Below, piece by piece: positions 16,682-23,135 of a DNA stretch of 25,607 bases. Under the pieces are notes generated by a model that saw only the letters and a program-made list of their open reading frames with translations, ran no database searches and was not told where the DNA came from. The first letter of the stretch is position 1. Each line of letters starts with the position of its first letter. The translations under genes were made by a program, and so were the position numbers. This DNA comes from Tectiglobus sp051009975 (GTDB lineage: Bacteria > Pseudomonadota > Alphaproteobacteria > Rhizobiales > Hyphomicrobiaceae). The stretch covers positions 1 through 25,607 of the forward strand of contig JBPCWA010000062.1 in NCBI GenBank assembly GCA_051009975.1, given 5' to 3'.

Positions 16682-16748
16682 GCATTGTCTAGGGTTTGCC
16701 TAAATGTCGCCACGCGGCGGCTCGCGTGTCAACAGTGTCTGACAATGC
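16682..16748. promoter_or_regulatory. Spaced inverted repeat in the CoA-transferase/dehydratase divergent promoter region
   Basis: GCATTGTC (16682-16689) and GACAATGC (16741-16748) are perfect inverted copies separated by 51 bp, centred in the region between two divergent genes. A nested TGTCA/TGACA pair lies at 16727-16744. The arrangement could serve one regulator controlling both genes, but spacing this wide makes chance more likely. Confidence 0.3.
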
Positions 16749-16904
16749 GCCTATCAAGCTGCCGATTTCCGAGCAGTTGCTACCCTATTGGACAACCTTG
16801 ATAGAAATTGGCCAAGAAACAGACTCGAAATTCTTCCCAACCACTACGTTGTCGGCTTAATGTCGCGGGCCAGACGAATTCGCAGAAAGACTAAGGAGCC
16901 GGGT

Positions 16905-18632
16905 ATGCCCGAACGGAAGAATCCCGATCAACTGCGCTCGCACCGTTGGCTTGGTGTATCGGATTTGCGCGCGTTCGGCCATCGTTCGCGCCTCCGCCAG
17001 ATGGGCTATGATCTTGCCGATTGGGATAAACGGCCTGTAATCGGCGTCATCAACACCTGGAGCGACATCAATCAGTGCCATGCCCATCTCCGCGACCGCG
17101 CCGAAGACGTCAAACGCGGCGTGTTTCAAGCTGGCGGCTTTCCGCTTGAATTGCCAGCAATTTCACTGTCTGAGCCTTTCGTCAAACCGACCACCATGCT
17201 GTATCGCAACTTCTTGGCAATGGAAACGGAGGAGTTGCTGAGGTCCCATCCGATTGACGGCGCCGTCCTCCTTGGCGGTTGTGATAAGACGACCCCCGGC
17301 CTGATAATGGGTGCCATTTCCATGGGGCTACCAGCCGTTTTTTGTCCTGCTGGCCCCATGCTACGCGGACACTGGGCGGGGCGCAGCCTGGGCTCGGGAT
17401 CGGATGTCTGGAAATACTGGGACGAGAAGCGTGCCGGCAAAATCACAGAGAAGCAGTGGGCTGAAATGGAGAACGGCATCGCACGCTCGTTCGGCACATG
17501 CATGACGATGGGAACGGCTGCTACGATGATGGCCATTGCTGAAGCCATGGGATTGACTTTGCCGGGCGCATCCTCAATTCCAGCAGCCGACTCTCAGCAT
17601 GTTCGAATGTGCGCCGCCGCCGGTCGTCGAATCGTTGAAATGGTTTGGGACGACGTTACACCGTCGAAAATTGTAACCCGTGAAGCAATCGAAAATGCCA
17701 TCACAGTTCACATGGCCATGGGCGGATCAACCAACGCCATCGTGCATGTTATAGCTATGGCCCGGCGGGCAGGAATCAACCTGACACTTGAACGTTTCGA
17801 CCAAATCGGACGGGAAGTGCCGGTCTTGGCAAACATCCGGCCTTCGGGAGAACTCCTTATGGAGGATTTCTTCTATGCCGGCGGCCTTCCGGCCTTAATG
17901 AAGGTCCTGGAAACCAAGCTCAACACAAACGCTCTCACGATCAACGGCCGAACGATAGCAGAGAACATTGCTGGAGCGGTTGTCTACAATGATGATGTTA
18001 TCCGCCCACAAGAAAGAGCAATTTACGAGGGAGGGGCAACGGCAGTTCTGACTGGCAACTTGGCGCCGCGCGGTTGCGTCATGAAGCCATCCGCCGCAGA
18101 GCCACATCTACATGAGCATCGCGGCCGCGCGATCGTGTTCCGCGATTACAACCACATGGCAGCGGAAATTGAGCGCGAAGATCTCGATGTTACACCCGAC
18201 GATATCCTTGTCTTGCAGAATGCTGGCCCTAAAGGTGGACCCGGCATGCCGGAATGGGGAATGTTACCACTACCCCGTAAACTGGTAAAACAGGGTGTTC
18301 GCGATATGCTACGGATATCCGACGCGCGCATGAGCGGTACAAGTTACGGCGCATGCATCCTTCACGTGGCACCGGAAAGCTACGTCGGTGGACCGCTGGC
18401 TCTCGTCCAAACAGGCGATGAAATTGAAGTCAGCGTATCACAGCGATCCATTCACCTAAGCATTTCAGATGAAGAATTAGCGCGAAGAAAGGCCGCGTGG
18501 ACCCCACTATCACCACGATATGAGCGTGGCTACGGACGTATGTTTCAGGAACACATCGGTCAGGCAGACGAAGGTTGCGATTTCGACTTCCTTGAAGCTG
18601 GACCAAGCGTACCTGAACCAGAGATCCACTAG
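16905..18632 (+). CDS. IlvD/Edd family dehydratase, sugar-acid (L-arabinonate-type) dehydratase
   Basis: The 575-residue protein belongs to the Fe-S-dependent IlvD/Edd dehydratases. Cluster cysteines are Cys58 (NTWSDINQCHAHLR), Cys126 (GGCDKTTPG) and Cys199 (FGTCMTMG). Lys128 is the metal-site lysine that is carbamylated in related sugar-acid dehydratases, and Ser477 lies in DARMSGTSYG. The spacing matches, to within one residue, what I recall for the Rhizobium leguminosarum L-arabinonate dehydratase (Cys59, Cys127, Lys129, Cys200). A sugar-acid substrate is thus preferred over the branched-chain amino-acid intermediate. The reaction is dehydration of an aldonate to a 2-keto-3-deoxy acid. The start at 16905 is chosen for AAGGAG 6 nt upstream; the frame is open 39 codons further without family match. 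It diverges from the CoA-transferase gene. Confidence 0.92.
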   Translation: MPERKNPDQLRSHRWLGVSDLRAFGHRSRLRQMGYDLADWDKRPVIGVINTWSDINQCHAHLRDRAEDVKRGVFQAGGFPLELPAISLSEPFVKPTTMLYRNFLAMETEELLRSHPIDGAVLLGGCDKTTPGLIMGAISMGLPAVFCPAGPMLRGHWAGRSLGSGSDVWKYWDEKRAGKITEKQWAEMENGIARSFGTCMTMGTAATMMAIAEAMGLTLPGASSIPAADSQHVRMCAAAGRRIVEMVWDDVTPSKIVTREAIENAITVHMAMGGSTNAIVHVIAMARRAGINLTLERFDQIGREVPVLANIRPSGELLMEDFFYAGGLPALMKVLETKLNTNALTINGRTIAENIAGAVVYNDDVIRPQERAIYEGGATAVLTGNLAPRGCVMKPSAAEPHLHEHRGRAIVFRDYNHMAAEIEREDLDVTPDDILVLQNAGPKGGPGMPEWGMLPLPRKLVKQGVRDMLRISDARMSGTSYGACILHVAPESYVGGPLALVQTGDEIEVSVSQRSIHLSISDEELARRKAAWTPLSPRYERGYGRMFQEHIGQADEGCDFDFLEAGPSVPEPEIH

Positions 18633-18691
18633 GTCACGAGGTCACATTGTTGTAGGCCCAGCGCAAGAAAGGCCTCGGGAACGCGTTTGCG

Positions 18692-18830
18692 GTTTCAGGC
18701 CGGTTGTCGTTTGAGGCCGTTATTGTTTGAGGCCGTCACTGTTTTACGCCGTCACTGTTTTAGGCCGTCACTAGGTCGTCACTGTTTTAGGCCGTCACCG
18801 TATCAGGCCGTCAATGTTTCAGCGCAGTAT
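18692..18830. repeat. Degenerate 16-bp tandem repeat array
   Basis: The unit is close to GTTTTAGGCCGTCACT. Copies start at 18692 (17 bp), 18709, 18725, 18741, 18757, 18784 and 18800, with a final decayed copy at 18816-18830. An 11-bp partial copy (AGGTCGTCACT) is inserted at 18773-18783. The core GGCCGTCA is kept in most copies. The array fills most of the 208 bp between the convergent dehydratase and alpha/beta hydrolase genes. It has no unique spacers, so it is not a CRISPR array. Confidence 0.85.
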
Positions 18831-18840
18831 CTCGGGCTTA

Positions 18841-19677
18841 TTAGTTTCTCAGGAACTCCAAGAGGGAGGCGTTGAATGCCTCCGGGGCTTCATACATGAC
18901 CCAATGCCCGGCCTCCTCAATAATACAGGCTTTGAGTTCGGGGTGTTTCTCGGCCAGGATCTTCAGAACGGTATCCAGATCCGGATTGGCAATCACATCA
19001 TGTCGCCCCCAAATCGTCCTGAGCGGAAGATCGATTTGGGCTAGACCATCTCGAACTGCCGAGCCGCCTGCAAATTCTCGTGATCGGAATCGTGCATTGG
19101 ACACATTAATTGCCTGGAGCGCAATTGCCTGTTCATCTATCCACTCTGGGTTCCAAAACATCAAAATTTCGAGGACCCGGCGATGCACCTCGCGACGATC
19201 AGCAATAGACATTGAACTGCGTTCTTTCGGCAGCGGTCGAATTTGCGGCCCGCGACCGAGGGCCGCCGTACCGACAATGACGATGCCGCTTAGCGCTTGG
19301 AGCAGATCCAGCGCAGCAAGAACTCCGACTTGGCAGCCGAAGGAAAAGCCCACCAATCGCGCCTTGCGATTGGGCGAAAAGAGCTGACGAAACCCTGCCA
19401 CAATAGCATCTGCGCATGACTGTGGAACAAAAGGACTGGCTGGCATCGCGCTTTCACCCAATCCAGGGATATCAATCGCCCACACCTCGAATTCTGACTT
19501 CAGCGCTGGAATTGTCTTTATCCAGTGTGTCCAGGAACCCGACCCCCCATGTAGCAAGAGAACCGGGACTCGGTCCTCACCCACGCCCCAACGCCGCCAA
19601 ACCATCGCCCCTTCCCCGCAAGGCGTCTCAAATCGATCAGCTTCACTGTCGAGTTCCTGCATCAAAGTCAAAGGCAT
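18841..19677 (-). CDS. Alpha/beta-hydrolase fold protein
   Basis: The protein has a complete alpha/beta-hydrolase triad. Counting from the longest open frame (TTG at 19728), Ser129 is in the nucleophile elbow GFSFG, Asp244 in TIWGRHD and His275 in EEAGHWV. LLHGGSGSWTHW forms the oxyanion loop, and IDIPGLGES follows. It would hydrolyse an ester, lactone, thioester or C-C bond in the cytoplasm; the substrate is unknown. Start choice is uncertain: the frame opens at 19728, an ATG at 19692 has AAGGA directly against it, and the ATG at 19677 (278 residues) best fits the usual distance to the HGGSG motif, so it is used here. The gene ends 10 bp after the tandem repeat array, convergent with the dehydratase. 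Confidence 0.85.
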   Translation of the reverse strand: MPLTLMQELDSEADRFETPCGEGAMVWRRWGVGEDRVPVLLLHGGSGSWTHWIKTIPALKSEFEVWAIDIPGLGESAMPASPFVPQSCADAIVAGFRQLFSPNRKARLVGFSFGCQVGVLAALDLLQALSGIVIVGTAALGRGPQIRPLPKERSSMSIADRREVHRRVLEILMFWNPEWIDEQAIALQAINVSNARFRSREFAGGSAVRDGLAQIDLPLRTIWGRHDVIANPDLDTVLKILAEKHPELKACIIEEAGHWVMYEAPEAFNASLLEFLRN

Positions 19678-20150
19678 CGAATCCGCCCACATTCCTTCAC
19701 ACGCACACTTGTCCTGCAGGCGATACAAATTGTGAGCGCAAATGACAATGCCGCGTAGCGCTGGTCAGACACTATCTGATAGCAGAACTCATCAGGTAAC
19801 ACCGAACAAGGTCGACAACATCGCCGTCGCCGCCTTTATTGCGTCTCTCAAAAACTCACCGAATTGACTTTCTCACGCACAGTTTCGCAGACCACAAGGT
19901 CCCTACTGCGAGGACGCGTCTCGATGCGCGCGCGGAAAGAGACACGGTATCCCAAAGACTGGCCTGCGCAGTGGCTAGCAATGTTGCGGGTCAAACGGTC
20001 TATCGACCGACGAAGGAGCGGAAGAGATGACTGCAAACACCGCTCAACAACGCTATGCGCTTGTCAAGAACAGACCAATAGGACGCTAATGCGGTGATCG
20101 CGAACTAACAAAGGTCTGCAATCATTCGCCACTTGGCATAGGCAAGATCC
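19678..20150. other. Intergenic region between the alpha/beta hydrolase and the protease gene
   Basis: Apart from the short remnant at 20027-20089, no coding sequence is recognised. A small GACC/GGTC hairpin occurs at 19890-19901. The region should hold the promoter of the leftward hydrolase gene; no clear -35/-10 pair was identified. Confidence 0.4.
20027..20089 (+). pseudogene. Possible 5' remnant of an NADP-dependent oxidoreductase gene
   Basis: A 20-codon frame, MTANTAQQRYALVKNRPIGR then TAA, is preceded by AAGGAG 8 nt upstream, a very good ribosome binding site. The peptide resembles the start of zinc-independent NADP-dependent oxidoreductases of the YncB/CurA type, which begin with a polar stretch, an R-x-x-L-V block and RPxG. 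In the same frame past the stop the translation (CGDREL) weakly recalls the next family block. The protease gene on the other strand ends 61 bp downstream, so at most the first 30 or so codons could remain. It may instead be a genuine small peptide or chance. Confidence 0.3.
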
Positions 20151-21344
20151 TCAACGCTTCGAAGCTGATTTTCTGCGCGAGCCATGATCCAGACTGGCCA
20201 ACTCTTCTTTCCTCTCCAACCTACTCTTTCTGGCATCTTCTAGCAGTCGCGCGGTTGGAATTCCTAGCGGTGCCAATTGTTTATCTTTTTCAAATTTTAA
20301 TATCGCTCCACGTGTACCCGGGCCATAAAGAGCGTCAATGGGACCGCGATAATATCCATCCGCCTTCAAGATCTGCTGCAAGGTACGCAAATCTTCCTTG
20401 CCAGAAATTAATGGCTCGGTCCGAAATCTTTTAAGTCCATGCAGAAAAGTCTTTGACATTATCGCCAGGTTCGTCTGTCGACTCCAGACATAGCGACGCT
20501 GATTGTTGTGGCGATTAACGCGATACTTAGCGAAACCTGTGCTGCCGGCATTGATGGCAACGACTTTAGCCGAATTTCCGCGTTTTACGAAGATTGGCGA
20601 GCCGGAAGCCCCTCTGAACATATCGCAAGTGTGAGGTAGTAGGTTTCCGGCCGAACGTATAGATCGGCGCTGAGCCGGAAGAAAATATTTGGAGTTTGAT
20701 CCAGATCGTATTGTGCAAGCAGTTGAGAGAAGCTTGTCTTGCATTCCCCGATCACCGTGATAACCGATCATGAAGACTTGCTTCTTCTTGGCTGCCTTGT
20801 TGATCTGGTGTTCACTCATGTCTGCAAATTCGACCGCGTTGCCGCGACACGATTGACTGTCCAACTTGGCAAAGGCCCAATCATTAGAAAATTCCCGGGT
20901 CGTTCGTTTCGCCCGATAGTGTCCGGCATAGACCGAGAGATAAACTTGCTTTTGATCGGCGAACTTCAGCGAGCTCACATGGGTAAAACCAGTGACGGAG
21001 TTGGGTGCAAAGACGAATTTGACTTGGCTGAGGTCCGTTCGGTTTTGGCGGCCTGGTCGACCAATAAGGCAATGCGCGTTCGTCCCAATTATGCTGGGCG
21101 CCACGCAAAAGGCCGTACAAGCCCAGCCAGCTCCTGGTTCAAAAATGACGCCAATTCCTTTGGCGTACTTCATGTACTTCTGCGGCAGCTTCACCCTTTG
21201 GTCTTTTCCAATAACCTCGACCTTATGAATGTACGATGAATCGTCTTTTGAGTGCCCGATCGTGGACGGGATATACTGCGCAGCAACGAAAGTCGGCGTT
21301 CCCAAAATAAGTCCCACTACTCCACATAAAGCCGTAACCTTCAT
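20151..21344 (-). CDS. Exported trypsin-like serine protease with C-terminal peptidoglycan-binding domain
   Basis: The 397-residue protein has a signal peptide (residues 1-22, cleavage near AA-QY) and a trypsin/V8-like domain. The triad is His91 in GTNAHC, Asp155 in FSNDWAFAKL and Ser247 in FRGASGSPIF. Several cysteines (76, 80, 92, 166, 210, 240) may pair in the periplasm. Residues about 315-360 (LRTLQQILKADGYYRGPIDALYGPGTRGAILKFEKDKQL) match the PG_binding_1 repeat, which would anchor the enzyme to the cell wall. The C-terminal tail (about 365-397) is highly charged and Arg/Lys-rich. Target proteins are unknown. It is a single-gene unit; a 9-bp-arm inverted repeat lies 35-62 bp upstream of the start. 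It shows no functional link with the catabolic island. Confidence 0.9.
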   Translation of the reverse strand: MKVTALCGVVGLILGTPTFVAAQYIPSTIGHSKDDSSYIHKVEVIGKDQRVKLPQKYMKYAKGIGVIFEPGAGWACTAFCVAPSIIGTNAHCLIGRPGRQNRTDLSQVKFVFAPNSVTGFTHVSSLKFADQKQVYLSVYAGHYRAKRTTREFSNDWAFAKLDSQSCRGNAVEFADMSEHQINKAAKKKQVFMIGYHGDRGMQDKLLSTACTIRSGSNSKYFLPAQRRSIRSAGNLLPHTCDMFRGASGSPIFVKRGNSAKVVAINAGSTGFAKYRVNRHNNQRRYVWSRQTNLAIMSKTFLHGLKRFRTEPLISGKEDLRTLQQILKADGYYRGPIDALYGPGTRGAILKFEKDKQLAPLGIPTARLLEDARKSRLERKEELASLDHGSRRKSASKR

Positions 21345-22200
21345 GCGCGCTGTACTCCCAATACACTACAAACAGCGTTCAATCATAAGCGATTAGATTA
21401 TGATTGGAATTTGAAGCTGGCACAATAGTCGGGCAACTTTACCGCTTCCCTAAAGGGTAAGACGAACGAAGAATTCTTTCGAATATTCCAAACAAAGGGT
21501 TAATTTCGGTAGCTTTGCTTCCAAGGCGCCGATCATGGCACTTCACCAACATCGGCGAAGCTTTATTGATGTACAGGCAATCCATTGTGATGCATAGGCA
21601 AGCGATTGAAAAGCGCCCAATCCATCGACCATTGCACGACTTGCACTCTTAGGCCTTAGCGATTGCCGCGCTTGTGTTGGAGATGCAATTTCCGCCTAAG
21701 AAGAAAAAGCGCATTGCTATGACTATGGCAAACAGCTTTGAAGAGTGCTCAGCAACGTCGGCAAAGTCTCTTAGGACAAGCGGCAATGATCAAGAAGAGT
21801 TGATCTCAGAGCCGGACTTGGACCAGTTGCCGAACGATCGGCTAGTAGAACAAGCAGCATGATAAGCCCAAAATTGTAAGAAGCTGCAAACGCCACACTG
21901 CTGCTAATAACGCAAAATACTAATCGCGATGGGCAAGAGCGAATCCTTTGAAGTGTGATGAGAGCATGCCTATAAAGTCGGATTTCTAGTCCCGAGGCTT
22001 CGCGACACGCACACTTTGTTGACGCTCGTTCGACCCAGCACAGATGCGCGACTGAGCATTTCTTTTTAGAACCTAGGTGGGTCCTCAATGTACCCCACCT
22101 CCCGACACAATCGATGACACCGACGCGAACGGTGAGGGAAACCGGAACGGTTAATGACGGCCGCATCGGACAGATTTAAACGGCGCTTACCGGGCGAAAT
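21345..22200. other. Gene-poor region upstream of the protease
   Basis: These 856 bp hold no recognisable gene. A small frame at 21683-21862 on the plus strand (Lys-rich start, acidic end) has no family match and a poor ribosome binding site. A hairpin with 7-bp arms AGGTGGG (22075-22081) and CCCACCT (22094-22100) lies downstream of the broken RidA-like gene but has no T-tract on either strand. AAGAATTCTT is a 10-bp palindrome near 21470. Decayed coding sequence beyond recognition is possible, given the pseudogene next to it. Confidence 0.45.
21380..21406. promoter_or_regulatory. 9-bp inverted repeat in the protease promoter region
   Basis: Perfect arms CAATCATAA (21380-21388) and TTATGATTG (21398-21406) flank a 9-bp spacer. 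The centre is about 49 bp upstream of the protease start on the minus strand, where a promoter or operator is expected. The AT-rich arms and dyad symmetry suit a dimeric regulator. Confidence 0.45.
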
Positions 22201-23061
22201 TCAGTGCAAGACGGCGAGATCTCGATGTATGACACAGCAATCCATTTCAAAATCAAGACGAATGACAGATGACAGGCCCAGCCCCCTGTCACCCCCTTGT
22301 CGCCCCCTTGTCAGCCGTCTGGTACCCAACAACATCGCCGATCGTCCCTGGAAAATCAAAATCTGCGTATGCTTGCACATTTGTTGCTGCGATCCAGTCA
22401 AAGCCGAGCGAGTGGAGGCGTCGCTCCATTTCGCTCAAAACAAATCGCACTTTATCCCGCATCCCGGCGGCGAGGTATCGTCTAGCCGAATAACCTGGTC
22501 ACGATATAGCTTATTATCCGGAGCATTCGGCTCGATCACCTCTCCGCTGCCAGAAATCACTGCAGTCGCGCCACCAGCATAAGCACCACTCGCAACGACA
22601 TAAACGACTTAGCTGCAGTCATGTAACGACGGCGTTTGCGGCGCACGGCTATCTGGACAAACGTTGCTTCGCACAACGGGATTGACCAAATGTTCGTCGA
22701 CGATTCCCCGTTGGCGCAACTTCTCGACATGCACCGAATTGAATTCAAGGAATCCGGCATCGCTGAATCGACCAGACGAGAGCAGCTCACGGGCACAAAA
22801 ACTTTGCAACGCCAGCCCGCGGCCCGTCAATCTGTTTGCGAACACCTCAAGCCCGTCGACCAGGGGAACGGGCGGCGCAAACGCTTCGCGCACTACTTCG
22901 CGTAGCCTCGCTTGGCTGCAACGCCGCCAGACTATTAAACTACCCTCGGAATTTAGCGGTCGTAGCCGCTGCGAAACACCTTCGGCGCCGAATTCCAGCC
23001 CACCATCTAGCGGCGCCTCCTGGAATCGCAACGTCAAGAGAGCCTCGCATCGACGCATCAA
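22201..23061 (-). pseudogene. Broken gene for a RidA-like (YjgF family-related) protein
   Basis: A degraded frame is traceable on the minus strand for about 285 codons. 23061-22612 reads FQEAPLDGGLEFGAEG, then REAFAPPVPLVDGLEVFA and DAGFLEFNSVHVEKLRQRGIVDEHLVNPV. An in-frame TAA lies at 22609-22611. The same frame resumes with VASGAYAGGATAVISGSGEV and KLYRDQVIRLDD up to a TGA at 22435-22437. Translation then continues in another frame from about 22450 (VRFVLSEMERRLHSLGFDW) to a TGA at 22289-22291, and returns to the first frame with RLDFEMDC before the end at 22201. The last 140 codons recall RidA/YjgF-like proteins; the first half I do not recognise beyond looking protein-like. The gene lies 74 bp downstream of parC on the same strand. 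One nonsense and two shift lesions make function unlikely. Confidence 0.65.
22282..22313. repeat. Three tandem 10/11-bp C-rich units inside the broken gene
   Basis: Units CCCCCTGTCA (22282-22291), CCCCCTTGTCG (22292-22302) and CCCCCTTGTCA (22303-22313) follow one another. Because the units are not multiples of three, gain or loss of a copy or a base shifts the frame. The array sits where the frame of the RidA-like pseudogene switches back. Confidence 0.75.
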
Positions 23062-23135
23062 CTATGTACAGAAGAACCCGCCCCATAGGCAGTGCACAGA
23101 TCCGGTCTAGTGTTCTGCGTCAACGAAAATCTAGC

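Noticed and set aside
18692..18830. CRISPR array
   Set aside because: Repeats are contiguous 16-bp units with no unique spacers and no cas genes nearby.
21683..21862. Small plus-strand frame with Lys-rich start and acidic end
   Set aside because: No good ribosome binding site, no family match, and located in a decayed gene-poor region.
22075..22100. 7-bp-arm hairpin (AGGTGGG/CCCACCT) as a terminator
   Set aside because: No T-run follows the stem on either strand; kept only as a note in the region entry.
22154..22582. 142-codon plus-strand frame
   Set aside because: It is the antisense of the broken RidA-like gene, whose minus-strand translation is clearly more protein-like.
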